Positions 8,126 to 17,112 of a DNA stretch of 64,000 nt are shown piece after piece. The first letter of the stretch is position 1; each line of letters begins with the position of its first letter. This DNA is from Billgrantia kenyensis. GTDB lineage: Bacteria > Pseudomonadota > Gammaproteobacteria > Pseudomonadales > Halomonadaceae. Under the pieces are notes generated by a model. It did no database searches. It saw nothing but the letters and a program-made list of their open reading frames with translations, and was not told where the DNA came from. Both the position numbers and the translations under genes were made by a program. Location of the stretch: contig NZ_JACEFT010000001.1 in the NCBI RefSeq assembly GCF_013697085.1, positions 248,001 to 312,000 on the forward strand, written 5' to 3'.

Positions 8126-8563
8126 ATGGCGGTCAAGGATCCCTTCCATCTGGCTGTGCAGGTCCGCGATATCGACGAAGCTCGCCGCTTTTACGGTGAT
8201 TTTCTTGGCTGTCCCGAGGGGCGCTCCTCGGAAAGCTGGGTCGACTTCGACCTGTATGGCCATCAGTTCGTCTGCCATCTCAACCCTGCGCTCAAGGAAA
8301 GTCCCGTTTCCAGCCACAAGAACCCTGTCGACGGACATGGCGTCCCGGTGCCCCACTTTGGGGTGGTGCTGGAGATGGAAGCCTGGGAAGCCCTTGCGCA
8401 GAAGCTGCGTGACAATGGCGTCGAGTTCGAGATCGAGCCCTACATTCGTTTCAAGGGCGAACCCGGCGAACAGGCCACCATGTTCTTCTACGACCCTTCC
8501 GGCAATGCGCTCGAATTCAAGGCGTTCAAGAACCGCGAAGAACAGCTGTTCAAGAAGGCGTGA
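8126..8563 (+). CDS. VOC-family (glyoxalase/extradiol dioxygenase-like) protein
   Basis: 145 residues from the ATG at 8126, chosen because AGGAG lies 8 bases upstream; an in-frame ATG at 8081 lacks such a site. The start [20 protein letters not shown] is the classic VOC opening with the metal-ligand His at residue 8. A second His sits in [10 protein letters not shown], and the end [16 protein letters not shown] supplies the final Glu. This gives one two-module VOC domain. Members include lyases, dioxygenases and resistance proteins, so the reaction cannot be fixed. It is followed after 12 bases by a LysR gene and then a TRAP transporter, suggesting action on the imported compound. Confidence 0.85.
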   Translation: MAVKDPFHLAVQVRDIDEARRFYGDFLGCPEGRSSESWVDFDLYGHQFVCHLNPALKESPVSSHKNPVDGHGVPVPHFGVVLEMEAWEALAQKLRDNGVEFEIEPYIRFKGEPGEQATMFFYDPSGNALEFKAFKNREEQLFKKA

Positions 8564-8575
8564 GTCGGCCTCGTC

Positions 8576-9580
8576 ATGCTCGATTTCAAGGAGCTTGAGG
8601 CATTCGTCTGGGCAGTGCGGCTGGGCTCCTTCCGCAAGGCAGCAGCACGCCTGCACTTGACCCAGCCTTCGGTTTCGGAGCGCATTTCACGCCTCGAGGC
8701 GAGCGTGGGCGAGGTGCTGCTCGAACGTTCGGCGAGGCCGATTCAACCGACGATGCGCGGCCGTGAATTCTTCCTCCACGCCGAGCGGCTGCTCGAGCAA
8801 CGCGACGAGGCCTTGAAGCTTTTCGAGGATGACGAAGGTTACTCGGCCCCGCTGCGGCTCGGCGCCATCGAGACCATCGCACACAGCTGGCTACCCGACT
8901 TCATGCGCTGCCTGACACAGCGCTACCCGCTGCTGACCATCGAACTCAATGTCGACTACTCACCGGCGCTCAATCGGCAGCTCGCCGCCAACGAACTCGA
9001 TATCCTGCTGGCCATGAACGGCTATCTGGAACCCGAGCGAATCGACCGGTTGCCGCTCAGCCCCTACGAAATGGGCATGTTCGTCTCCCCGGACCACATG
9101 GAGATGCTGTCGGCGCCGAGCGATATCTGGCTGACCCGCCTTCCATTCATTTCCTTCGGCAAGAACGCCCGTCCTTATGAGGAGCTGGTGGCCTACCTGG
9201 CCCAGCGAGGCATCGAGGCGCCACGCATACACAGCGTGAGCACGCTCATGACCATCGTGCGCATGACGATGGAGGGCCTGGGCATTGGCGCCCTCCCCGT
9301 CGCGACGGTCCTGGACGAATGGCGACAGGGCCAGCTGTATCGAATCGAGCTGCCGGTGCCGCTCCCGGACATGATCTACGACGTCATCTGGCGCAGGGGA
9401 AACCATCCCCGTTTCTGTCGTAACGTCGGACTATTGGCCCAGCAGTGCGCCGAACGCTATGCCCTCGCACGCAGGGAAGAGATGGGCCATGGCGACTTTT
9501 CCGGCCGATGGGTGCGGCCGGGTTTACCCGCGATACACCCGCAGTCAACACGAGCGAAACCCACAAGACCAACAAGGTAA
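8576..9580 (+). CDS. LysR-family transcriptional regulator
   Basis: 334 residues. The N-terminal winged helix (FKELEAFVWAVRLGSFRKAA, then RLHLTQPSVSERISRLEA) is standard LysR, followed by a substrate-binding effector domain to about residue 300. The last 30 or so residues (FSGRWVRPGLPAIHPQSTR and on) have no counterpart in ordinary LysR proteins of about 300 residues and are proline/arginine-rich. They may be a read-on extension toward the next gene. The stop overlaps an ATG at 9580, but the TRAP gene more likely starts at 9586. The gene lies inside the VOC-LysR-dctPQM run and probably controls that run and perhaps the divergent pxp operon. Confidence 0.9.
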   Translation: MLDFKELEAFVWAVRLGSFRKAAARLHLTQPSVSERISRLEASVGEVLLERSARPIQPTMRGREFFLHAERLLEQRDEALKLFEDDEGYSAPLRLGAIETIAHSWLPDFMRCLTQRYPLLTIELNVDYSPALNRQLAANELDILLAMNGYLEPERIDRLPLSPYEMGMFVSPDHMEMLSAPSDIWLTRLPFISFGKNARPYEELVAYLAQRGIEAPRIHSVSTLMTIVRMTMEGLGIGALPVATVLDEWRQGQLYRIELPVPLPDMIYDVIWRRGNHPRFCRNVGLLAQQCAERYALARREEMGHGDFSGRWVRPGLPAIHPQSTRAKPTRPTR

Positions 9581-9585
9581 TGACC

Positions 9586-10569
9586 ATGAACAAGAACGTG
9601 TCCCGCACCCTGCTGCTGGCTACAGCCTGCAGCCTTCCCGTAGCTGCCAGCGCCGCCGAGTGGACCATGGCGACTCCTTACGGCGATGCCAGCTTCCATA
9701 CCAAGAACGTCAAGCAGTTCGCCGAGGACGTTGCCGAGGCGACCGATGGCGAGCTGACCATCAACGTGCACAGCGGCGGCTCGCTGGTCGCCCACGGCGA
9801 GATCAAGCCCTCAGTGCGCCGCGGCACCATCGAGGCCGGCGAGGTCTTCCTCTCCACTCTCTCAAACGAGGATCCGATCTTCGAAGTCGACACCCTGCCC
9901 GGGGTGGCCGGTAGCTACGAGGAGGCCTTCGACCTGTGGCAGACGACCAAGCCGGTCATTACCGAGCTGTTTGCCAACCAGGGCATGATGCCGCTCTACG
10001 CAGTGGCCTGGCCGGCACAAGGCATCTACACCGACTTCGAGCTGAACGATCCGGAACAGTTCGAAGGACTACGGGTGCGCGCGCCCAACATCAACACCCA
10101 GCGCTTCGTCGACTACCTGGGCGGCAACCCCACTGAGACCGAGGAATCCGACATTCCCACCGCATTCAGCACCGGCCGGGTGGACGCCATGATCACCTCG
10201 AGCTCCACCGGGAACTCGATGACCGCCTGGGACTACGTTTCCCACTACACCGATGCCAACCTGTGGCTGCCGAAGAACATCGTCTTCATCAACCAGCAGG
10301 CTTTCGACCGCCTGGATGAAGCCACCCAGGAGGCGGTGCTGGAGGCAGCCGCACGGGCCGAGGAGCGCGGCTGGCAGATGAGCCGCGACGACAACGAGGC
10401 GAGCCTCGAAGCGCTGCAGGAAAACGGCATCACCGTCTCCACTCCCAATGAGGCCGTGGCAGCTGTGCTGCAGTCGGCTGGCGATCAGCTGTTTGCTGCC
10501 TGGGAGGATCGTGCGGGCGAGCAGGCCCGACAGGTCCTCGATGAGTACCAGCAGCAGCGGGAAGACTGA
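9586..10569 (+). CDS. TRAP transporter substrate-binding protein (DctP family)
   Basis: 327 residues from the ATG at 9586, with AAGG 8 bases upstream; an ATG 6 bases earlier is possible. A Sec signal peptide ends near ASAA-EW (residues 1-24), so the mature protein is periplasmic. The DctP fold is marked by TKNVKQFAEDVAEATDGELT and by FEGLRVRAPNINTQRFVDYL, which holds the Arg that usually binds the substrate carboxylate, then FSTGRVDAMITSSSTG. It captures an organic acid and delivers it to DctQM, which uses a sodium gradient. The substrate is unknown; the nearby 5-oxoprolinase genes make 5-oxoproline one candidate. A strong hairpin follows the gene (10585-10608). Confidence 0.93.
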   Translation: MNKNVSRTLLLATACSLPVAASAAEWTMATPYGDASFHTKNVKQFAEDVAEATDGELTINVHSGGSLVAHGEIKPSVRRGTIEAGEVFLSTLSNEDPIFEVDTLPGVAGSYEEAFDLWQTTKPVITELFANQGMMPLYAVAWPAQGIYTDFELNDPEQFEGLRVRAPNINTQRFVDYLGGNPTETEESDIPTAFSTGRVDAMITSSSTGNSMTAWDYVSHYTDANLWLPKNIVFINQQAFDRLDEATQEAVLEAAARAEERGWQMSRDDNEASLEALQENGITVSTPNEAVAAVLQSAGDQLFAAWEDRAGEQARQVLDEYQQQRED

Positions 10570-10584
10570 GCCTGCAAGCAAGGC

Positions 10585-10608
10585 GGCGTGGCGGCTGACC
10601 GCCACGCC
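10585..10608 (+). terminator. Hairpin between dctP and dctQ (partial terminator or mRNA 3' cap)
   Basis: A perfect 10-base-pair stem, GGCGTGGCGG and CCGCCACGCC, around a CTGA loop, followed by CTTCTC. Only 68 bases separate dctP from dctQ and the hairpin fills much of that gap. It probably lets the binding protein be made in excess over the membrane subunits. Confidence 0.6.
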
Positions 10609-10637
10609 CTTCTCACGCTCCCCTCGAGGCCGGTGTC

Positions 10638-11201
10638 ATGACTTTCAAGTTCAATGCCCTTTATCGCCTGGGTGCCTGGGGCGCGGCCGCCTGCATGGTG
10701 ACCATCTGCACGCTGATCGCACTTCAGGTCTCATTCCGCCTTCTCGATGCTCTGCTGGTGCTGGTCGGCATGCGCCGACTCGGTCTCGGTATCACCGGCG
10801 TATCGGAGATTGCCGCCTACCTGCTGGTCGGGGCCACCTTCCTGGGCCTTGCCTACACCTTCGTGCATCACTCCCATATCCGGGTGACGCTGCTGATCTC
10901 GCGGCTGCCCTCCGCCATTCGCGCCTGGTTCGAAGTGTTCTGTCTCCTGGTGGCCCTTGCCATCAGTCTGCTGCTGGGCTACGGACTGGTGGAACTCGCT
11001 CGTGAGAGCAGGGCATTCAACGACGTCTCCTCCGGGTTCCTCTCGATTCCGCTGTGGATCCCCCAGACCGTACTCGCCACCGGCGTCTCGCTGCTCTGCC
11101 TGGCGCTGGCCGAAGCTCTGGTGATGTCCCTGCGCATTGCCATCCGCGAGCCCGAGCGTTTCCGCGAGGCGACCCGAACCGACGACAGCGAGATTCGCTG
11201 A
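10638..11201 (+). CDS. TRAP transporter small permease (DctQ family)
   Basis: 187 residues with four membrane segments, at about residues 12-35, 50-72, 92-118 and 134-160. Typical DctQ features are GVSEIAAYLLVGATFLGLAY and the segment HSHIRVTLLISRLPS after the second helix. DctQ is the small membrane partner that helps the DctM transport subunit dock with the binding protein. It lies 68 bases after dctP, with a hairpin between, and 31 bases before the dctM start. The ribosome site is weak. Confident family call. Confidence 0.9.
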   Translation: MTFKFNALYRLGAWGAAACMVTICTLIALQVSFRLLDALLVLVGMRRLGLGITGVSEIAAYLLVGATFLGLAYTFVHHSHIRVTLLISRLPSAIRAWFEVFCLLVALAISLLLGYGLVELARESRAFNDVSSGFLSIPLWIPQTVLATGVSLLCLALAEALVMSLRIAIREPERFREATRTDDSEIR

Positions 11202-11232
11202 AGCCAGATCCCATCGAACGGAGACTGCTCAC

Positions 11233-12537
11233 GTGCTGATACTCAGCCTGGCCACCATCTTCACTCTTGCCGTACTGTTGGGCAGCGGCGTGTGGATCGC
11301 CTTCGCCCTGATCGGCACCGCCTGGGTTGCCCTGGCGTTCTTCAGCCCCTTCTCGCCGGGCCCGATCCTGGCCTCCGACTTCTGGGGTGCCAGCTACGGC
11401 TGGGACCTGACCGCGCTGCCGATGTTCATCTGGATGGGTGAGATCCTGTTCCGCTCGGGGCTCGCCGACAACATGTTCCGCGGCCTCTCACCCTGGCTCA
11501 ACCGCATGCCGGGTCGGCTGCTGCATACCAACATCATCGGCAGCGGCATGTTCGCCGCGGTGTGCGGCTCTTCTGCGGCCACCTGTGCCACGGTAGGCAA
11601 GATGACCCTGCCGGAGCTGGAACGTCGCGGCTACGACAGCAACATGGCCATCGGGACCCTGGCCAGCGCCTCGACCCTGGGGCTGCTGATTCCGCCCTCC
11701 ATCGTGCTGATCGTCTATGGCGTGGTCACCGAGCAGTCCATCTCGCGGCTGTTCATGGCCGGTATCGGCCCGGGCCTGATGATCCTCGCCCTGTTCATGA
11801 CCTACCTCATCATCTGGTCGCTGGTGAGCGGCAATCGTCGCGGCCTCACCGGTACCGACGAGTCGTCCATGTCGCTGGGCCAGAAGCTGCGACAGACCCT
11901 CGAACTGCTGCCCATCCTGCTGCTCATCGGCGGCATCATCGTGTCGATCTACGGTGGCCTTGCCTCGCCCACCGAAGCCGCTGCCGTCGGCGTGGTGCTG
12001 TCGATGCTGATCGCCCGCTGGAACGGCAATTTCGATCTTACGATCTTCAGCGACTCGCTGTTCGCCGCCATTCGTACCGCCTGCATGATCGCCTTCATCA
12101 TTGCCGGTGCCTCGTTCCTGACCTCGGCCATGGGCTTCACCCAGGTGCCGATGCAGCTGGCTCGCACCATCGGCGAAATGGGCCTGTCCCCCACCATGCT
12201 GCTGGTCGCCCTCACGCTGCTGCTGCTGGTGATGGGGTGTTTCCTCGACGGAATCTCGCTGATCCTGCTGGTGACTGCCATCATCATGCCGCTGGTCAGC
12301 GCCGCCGGCTTCGACCTGATCTGGTTCGGCATTTACCTGGTCATCGTGGTGGAGATGTCGCAGATCACGCCGCCAGTGGGCTTCAACCTGTTCGTGATCC
12401 AGGGGCTGACCGGCAAGGACATCCTGACCATCACCAAGGCCACGCTGCCGTTCTTCCTGCTGATGATGCTGGCCATCGTGCTGATGCACCTGTTCCCCGA
12501 GATTGCCCTGCACCTGCCGCAGAGCATGTCGCGCTGA
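11233..12537 (+). CDS. TRAP transporter large permease (DctM family)
   Basis: 434 residues from the GTG at 11233, which gives the usual DctM length (about 425-435) and starts directly in the first membrane segment; the frame is open upstream but without membrane character. Typical stretches are SGLADNMFRGLSPWLNRMPG, CGSSAATCATVGKMTLPELE and the C-terminal EMSQITPPVGFNLFVIQGL. DctM is the elevator-type transport subunit with about 12 membrane spans. Last gene of the TRAP operon; a terminator-like hairpin (12543-12572) follows at once and is shared with the convergent kinase-like gene. Confidence 0.93.
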   Translation: MLILSLATIFTLAVLLGSGVWIAFALIGTAWVALAFFSPFSPGPILASDFWGASYGWDLTALPMFIWMGEILFRSGLADNMFRGLSPWLNRMPGRLLHTNIIGSGMFAAVCGSSAATCATVGKMTLPELERRGYDSNMAIGTLASASTLGLLIPPSIVLIVYGVVTEQSISRLFMAGIGPGLMILALFMTYLIIWSLVSGNRRGLTGTDESSMSLGQKLRQTLELLPILLLIGGIIVSIYGGLASPTEAAAVGVVLSMLIARWNGNFDLTIFSDSLFAAIRTACMIAFIIAGASFLTSAMGFTQVPMQLARTIGEMGLSPTMLLVALTLLLLVMGCFLDGISLILLVTAIIMPLVSAAGFDLIWFGIYLVIVVEMSQITPPVGFNLFVIQGLTGKDILTITKATLPFFLLMMLAIVLMHLFPEIALHLPQSMSR

Positions 12538-12542
12538 CCCCA

Positions 12543-12572
12543 GCGGCGCCCGGCCCTAGGCCCGGGCGCCGC
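12543..12572. terminator. Bidirectional hairpin between TRAP operon and kinase-like gene
   Basis: GCGGCGCCCGG and CCGGGCGCCGC form a perfect 11-base-pair stem with an 8-base loop. It begins 6 bases after the dctM stop and overlaps the stop codon of the convergent kinase-like gene. No clear U-run on either side, so it is a structural call. Confidence 0.55.
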
Positions 12573-14397
12573 CTTCGTCGCGCTCTTCGCGGGGATTGCG
12601 CGGGTAGTAGCGCTCCGGCAGGCGCTCGACGTGGGCAAAGAAGCGCGTGTCCTTGTAGGGCATCTTCATGAAGCCCGACACGCCGAGCCCTTCGATCAGG
12701 CCGACGGCGGCGAGGATGTCGTCGAGCCGGTCGCGAAACTCCGTCTCCCGCGAGGGATCGAGCAGCCGGTAGTAGCTGTGGATCTTGAGGTGCTGGGGCA
12801 GCGCCTCGAAGATGATCATCCCGGTGTGGTGAATGTCGTTGAGCGCCTCCAGCGAGGCGATGATCGAGTCCGGCAGCACCAGGAACTCCTCGGGATCGGG
12901 ACCATCCTCGAAGTAGCTGTGCAGGCGGGTGCGGTCCTCGAGTTCGGGGACCGCGCTGACCTCATAGCGCAGGCGCATGCCGGGTTCGAGGACGAACGGG
13001 TGCATCGGTCCCGCCCGGTCCAGGTGCAGGGTGTCGCGGGCGTTGAACAGGCAGCTCTTGAAAATGCCCTGGCGATAGATGGCCCGGGCCAGGTTGACCA
13101 TATTGTTGACCGCGGCGACGAAGGCCGGCTTGAGCAAGGCGTCGTGCAGGTTGAGGGAGGTATCGATATAGACGCCGTCGGTCTCCCAACGCACCGCCAG
13201 CCCGCCCACCACCGGATACTTGCCCAGACGACTGACGGCAGCCAGGAAGGCTTTTTCGGTCTCGCCCATGCCCTGCATGAAGTTCTTGTAGTAGCGGTCG
13301 AGCTGCACGTCGTTGACGTCGTTGAGGGTCTCGCGACCGCCCTCCTCGCGCAGGAAGGCCTTGCGCGAGCTGTAGACCACGGTATCGATCTCCCGGGTCG
13401 AGGGCCTGACCCAGGTGGGCACCATCGGCGCTTCCGCCGCCTCCGGCAGGTCGACCATGACCACCCGGGCCAGGCGCGGCATCTCGTTGATGAAGTGATC
13501 CCCTGCTCTCAGCCGGACCCTGGGATCGGGGTCGAGCATGCCGTCGAGCATCCGCGCGAACTCCATGGGCAAGCCGAGGGAGGTAGCGGGGATGGCGCGA
13601 TGACCGAAGCGGCAGGACTGCGCCGAGGCCAGGGCATAGAGAGTGCCGGCGGCACCCTGTTCATCGAAGCGCGGCGAGGAGAGCGCACCGTTCAACTGCT
13701 CCTCGCCGATGAAGTAGACGTCGCCGAGACGGGCATTGGTCTGCTGCAGGTTCTCGGACATCAGCTCCATCACGTTGGCCGCCACGAACTGCTGGTTGGC
13801 GTCGAGCTGGGCAAACACCGACGAGCCCCAGTCGATCAGCGCGACCTCCTCGCGACCGGCGTCGAAAACCAGGTTGGATGGCTTGACGTCCCCGTGCACG
13901 ATGGGCCGCCCTGCCGGTCCCGATTCGCGACGCAGGCTGCGCAAAATGTCGGCAAGCTGCGCGGCGATACGCACGACGAGGCGCGGTGACAGCCGTCCTT
14001 CGCGCAGCGAGACCTCCTCCAGGTTGATTCCGGGGGCCCGCTGCATGACCAGAATCGACTGGTTGCGCACGCGCTGGAAGGCGATCAGGCGTGGCACGCG
14101 GGGATGCACGACCTGCTCGAGCATGAACGCCTCCTCCTCGAGGCGGTCCTGCAGCTGCTGGGGCAGGTTGACCCGGGTGAACTTGAAGACGTACTCCTCG
14201 GCCAGGGCAGTGATCCCGGCAAACACGAAGCCGTAGGCGCCCTTGCCGATCAGCTCGATGTCCCGGTAGCCCAGCTGCTCGAGCTGGGCCTGGCACAACG
14301 CCACCCACGCCTTGAGCTTACGCGCATCGTCGTGGCTGAGCAGGTAGATCGACTGCTCTTCCGGGATGTAGAACTGCTGAAGTGGCGCCTGGGACAT
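12556..14397 (-). CDS. Large protein kinase-like protein, downstream of the bkd genes
   Basis: 613 residues from the ATG at 14397. Residues about 45-330 look like a Hanks-type kinase: glycine loop GKGAYGFVFAG (51-61), a Lys at about 72 (VFKFTRV), catalytic loop HGDVKPSNLVF (168-178) and the metal site as DWG (189-191) instead of DFG. The Arg of HRD is replaced by Gly. About 280 further residues (from about 335) match no domain I recognise and have no membrane segment. The gene starts 58 bases after the bkd E2 stop on the same strand, so it may be co-transcribed with the branched-chain dehydrogenase. It could phosphorylate that complex or act on a small molecule; activity is inferred. Confidence 0.75.
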   Translation of the reverse strand: MSQAPLQQFYIPEEQSIYLLSHDDARKLKAWVALCQAQLEQLGYRDIELIGKGAYGFVFAGITALAEEYVFKFTRVNLPQQLQDRLEEEAFMLEQVVHPRVPRLIAFQRVRNQSILVMQRAPGINLEEVSLREGRLSPRLVVRIAAQLADILRSLRRESGPAGRPIVHGDVKPSNLVFDAGREEVALIDWGSSVFAQLDANQQFVAANVMELMSENLQQTNARLGDVYFIGEEQLNGALSSPRFDEQGAAGTLYALASAQSCRFGHRAIPATSLGLPMEFARMLDGMLDPDPRVRLRAGDHFINEMPRLARVVMVDLPEAAEAPMVPTWVRPSTREIDTVVYSSRKAFLREEGGRETLNDVNDVQLDRYYKNFMQGMGETEKAFLAAVSRLGKYPVVGGLAVRWETDGVYIDTSLNLHDALLKPAFVAAVNNMVNLARAIYRQGIFKSCLFNARDTLHLDRAGPMHPFVLEPGMRLRYEVSAVPELEDRTRLHSYFEDGPDPEEFLVLPDSIIASLEALNDIHHTGMIIFEALPQHLKIHSYYRLLDPSRETEFRDRLDDILAAVGLIEGLGVSGFMKMPYKDTRFFAHVERLPERYYPRNPREERDEGGARA

Positions 14398-14455
14398 GTC
14401 GAATCGCCCATCGAAAGGGAGCCGTCGCGGGCATGCTCGCCCGGACGGCTGTGGA

Positions 14456-16105
14456 CTAGCCGAGGTGCAGGAGCATGGTTTCCGGGCTCTCGAGGTAGCC
14501 CTTCCAGGCGTTGCAGAAGCGTGCGATGGAGCCGCCATCGATCACCCGGTGGTCGCCCGCCCAGGTCACCGTCATGATCGCCCGCCGGGTCACCTCGCCC
14601 TGGGCGTCGAAGCGCGGCAGCCACTGGCTCTTGCCGATCGCGACGATGGCCAACTCCGGCGCATTGATGATGGGCGCCGCATAGGTGCCGCCGAGGGCAC
14701 CGATATTGGAGATGCTGATGGTGCCTCCCTTGAGGTCCGCCTGCGCCACTCGACCTTCCCGGGCATCGGCCGTCAGGCGCTGGATCTCGCGCGCCACGTC
14801 CAGCACGCTGCGCTGCTCCACCCGCTTGACGTTGGGCACGATCAGCCCTGACTGGCTGTCCACCGCCATGCCGACATTCACCGACGGCAGGTAGTGAATC
14901 TCGCTGACATCTTCATTGAGCCGAGCGTTGAGAATCGGCTCCTCACGCACTGCCAGTGCCAGCGCCTTCATGAAGAACGGCATCAGCGTCAGGCGCACCT
15001 GCCGCGTCTCGGCGACCGGCTTGAGCCGCTCGCGCAGGCCCAGCAGTTCGGTGACGTCGATCTCCTCTCCATACTGGAAGTGCGGGATGGTGCTGGCCGA
15101 CTCGACCATGCGCCGCGCCATGACCGCGCGTACTCCGCGAATCGGCTCGACACGAACCTCACCCTCGGCCTGCAGCGGCACCGCACTCGTCGCAGTGGCC
15201 TTGCCCGTGGCGGCAGGTGGCGTCTGCTGTGCTTCTGTTGCCTCCCCTCGCTCGAGGTGGCGAAGCACATCCCCCTTGAGTACACGACCGTCCTTGCCCG
15301 AGCCGGCAATGGCCTCGAGTACAAGCCCATGCTCGCGGACCAGGCGACGCACCGCCGGACTCGCCGGTATGCGGCCGTAGGGCCCCCGCCCACCGCCGGC
15401 AGTCGACGCAACGCTAGCCGCCGAGCCGGCCACAGGGTCGCTCTCCTGGCTTGGGGGCTGTGGTCGCTCGGGCTCGGCGTGCCTAGACTGGCCCTGATCG
15501 CCATCGGCCGGGACATAGGCGAACAGCGGCGCATGTACCTTGGCGATCTCACCCTTGGGCACGTACAGCTTGCTTACCGTGCCCGCCTCGGGCGCGGTGA
15601 TCTCGACCAGTGCCTTGTCGGTCATCACATCGACCAGCGGCTGGTCCTCCTCGATGGCTTCGCCTTCCGCCACTCGCCACTCGACCACCTCACACTCGAC
15701 GATGCCCTCGCCAATGTCCGGCAGGATGAAATCTCTGCTCGCTGCGCCGGCTCCGACAGAGGGCGCGACATCTACCTGCGTCGAAGGTGCGGGCGCCTCC
15801 GCTGCCGGACTGGCCACTTCGTCCTGTTCCCGTGCAGCGGGCCGGGGGGCTGTCTCCAGGCCCACTTCGCCAGTCGCCTCGTAGGCGAACAGCGGTGCAT
15901 GGACCTTGGCAATATCGCCCTTGGCCACATACAGGCGGGTCACGCGCCCCGCCTCGGGGGCCGTGATCTCGACCAGTGCCTTGTCAGTCATCACCTCGAC
16001 CACCGGCTGATCCTCGGCGATCTCGTCGCCTTCACTGACCCGCCACTCGACCACTTCGCACTCCACGATACCTTCGCCGATATCGGGCAGCATGAAATCG
16101 CTCAT
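14456..16105 (-). CDS. bkdB: Branched-chain 2-oxoacid dehydrogenase E2 (dihydrolipoyl transacylase)
   Basis: 549 residues. Two lipoyl domains are visible (residues about 1-77 and 125-200), each with MTDKALVEI, whose Lys (42 and 164) carries lipoate. A peripheral subunit-binding domain follows at about 245-285 (SPAVRRLVREHGLVLEAIAG), then the acyltransferase domain with the active-site motif DHRVIDGG near the C-terminus. Alanine/proline-rich linkers join the parts. E2 forms the core of the complex that turns branched 2-oxoacids into acyl-CoA. It is 28 bases downstream of the E1 beta stop. Two lipoyl domains is more than the single one in Pseudomonas putida BkdB. No E3 (lpd) gene is adjacent, so a shared E3 must be encoded elsewhere. 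Confidence 0.93.
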   Translation of the reverse strand: MSDFMLPDIGEGIVECEVVEWRVSEGDEIAEDQPVVEVMTDKALVEITAPEAGRVTRLYVAKGDIAKVHAPLFAYEATGEVGLETAPRPAAREQDEVASPAAEAPAPSTQVDVAPSVGAGAASRDFILPDIGEGIVECEVVEWRVAEGEAIEEDQPLVDVMTDKALVEITAPEAGTVSKLYVPKGEIAKVHAPLFAYVPADGDQGQSRHAEPERPQPPSQESDPVAGSAASVASTAGGGRGPYGRIPASPAVRRLVREHGLVLEAIAGSGKDGRVLKGDVLRHLERGEATEAQQTPPAATGKATATSAVPLQAEGEVRVEPIRGVRAVMARRMVESASTIPHFQYGEEIDVTELLGLRERLKPVAETRQVRLTLMPFFMKALALAVREEPILNARLNEDVSEIHYLPSVNVGMAVDSQSGLIVPNVKRVEQRSVLDVAREIQRLTADAREGRVAQADLKGGTISISNIGALGGTYAAPIINAPELAIVAIGKSQWLPRFDAQGEVTRRAIMTVTWAGDHRVIDGGSIARFCNAWKGYLESPETMLLHLG

Positions 16106-16133
16106 CGTTATCTCCTGTCCTGATACCGGGGCG

Positions 16134-17111
16134 TCAGTACGCCATGGATGCCTTGATCGCTTCGAAGATCTTGAGGTGATCGGGCAGGTACTCCTTCTCC
16201 AGCGTCAGCGGGAAAGGGGTATCCAGGCCGGTCACCCGCTCGATGGGCGACTCCAGGTACAGGAAGCAGCGCTCCTGGACGGTGGCGGCGATTTCGCCGG
16301 CGAACCCGCCGGTGCGCGGCGCCTCGTGGGTGATCACCAGGCGACCGGTCTTGAGCACCGACTCGACCACGGTGTCTTCGTCCCACGGCAGGATGGTGCG
16401 AAGGTCGATCACCTCGCAGGAAATGCCGGCCTTCTCGGCCAGCTCCACCGCGCGGTCGATCACTTCCATCTGGGCGCCCCAGCCCAGCAAGGTGATGTCA
16501 CTGCCCTCCTTGGTGACCTCGGCTTCGCCAATGGGCAGCTGGTAATCCTCCTCGGGCACCTCGCCGACTGAAGCGCGGTAGAGTCGCTTGGGCTCGAAGA
16601 AGATCACCGGGTCAGGGTCGCGAATCGCCGCCAGTAGCAGGCCCTTGGCCTGGTAGGGGTTGCGCGGGACGGCGATCTTCAAGCCCGGCGTGTGAGCGAA
16701 GTACGCCTCGGGAGACTGCGAGTGATAGAGACCGCCGGAGATGCCGCCGCCGTAGGGGGTGCGGATGGTCAGGCCGCCGACGTTGAACAGGTCACCGGAG
16801 CGATAGCGGAACTTGGCCGTTTCGTTGACGATCTGGTCGAAGGCCGGAAAGATGTAGTCGGCAAACTGGATCTCGGCCACGGGAACCGAGCCCTGTGCGG
16901 CCAGGCCGTTGGCAAAGCCGATGATGCCCTGCTCCACCAGGGGCGTATTGAAGCAGCGGTCACGGCCGTATTTTTCCTGCAGGTGGCTGGTGGCACGGAA
17001 GACGCCACCGAACACTCCCACGTCCTCGCCAAAGCAGAGCACCTTGTCGTCTTCGGCCATGGCGATGTCCAGTGCATTGTTGATCGCCTGGAGCATGTTC
17101 ATCTTGGGCAT
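16134..17111 (-). CDS. bkdA2: Branched-chain 2-oxoacid dehydrogenase E1 beta subunit
   Basis: 325 residues from the ATG at 17111, which has GGAGG 7 bases upstream and gives the standard length. Family features include [40 protein letters not shown], the segment [20 protein letters not shown] and the C-terminal [20 protein letters not shown]. With E1 alpha it makes the thiamine diphosphate-dependent decarboxylase that attacks 2-oxoisovalerate and related acids from valine, leucine and isoleucine. It begins 1 base past the E1 alpha stop. Confident; the family cannot be mistaken for the homodimeric E1. Confidence 0.95.
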   Translation of the reverse strand: MPKMNMLQAINNALDIAMAEDDKVLCFGEDVGVFGGVFRATSHLQEKYGRDRCFNTPLVEQGIIGFANGLAAQGSVPVAEIQFADYIFPAFDQIVNETAKFRYRSGDLFNVGGLTIRTPYGGGISGGLYHSQSPEAYFAHTPGLKIAVPRNPYQAKGLLLAAIRDPDPVIFFEPKRLYRASVGEVPEEDYQLPIGEAEVTKEGSDITLLGWGAQMEVIDRAVELAEKAGISCEVIDLRTILPWDEDTVVESVLKTGRLVITHEAPRTGGFAGEIAATVQERCFLYLESPIERVTGLDTPFPLTLEKEYLPDHLKIFEAIKASMAY

Positions 17112-17112
17112 C

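Noticed and set aside
12631-13989. A 452-codon plus-strand open frame opposite the kinase-like gene
   Set aside because: Low-complexity His/Gln/Val/Asp-rich product typical of an antisense shadow; the minus-strand frame has the kinase motifs.
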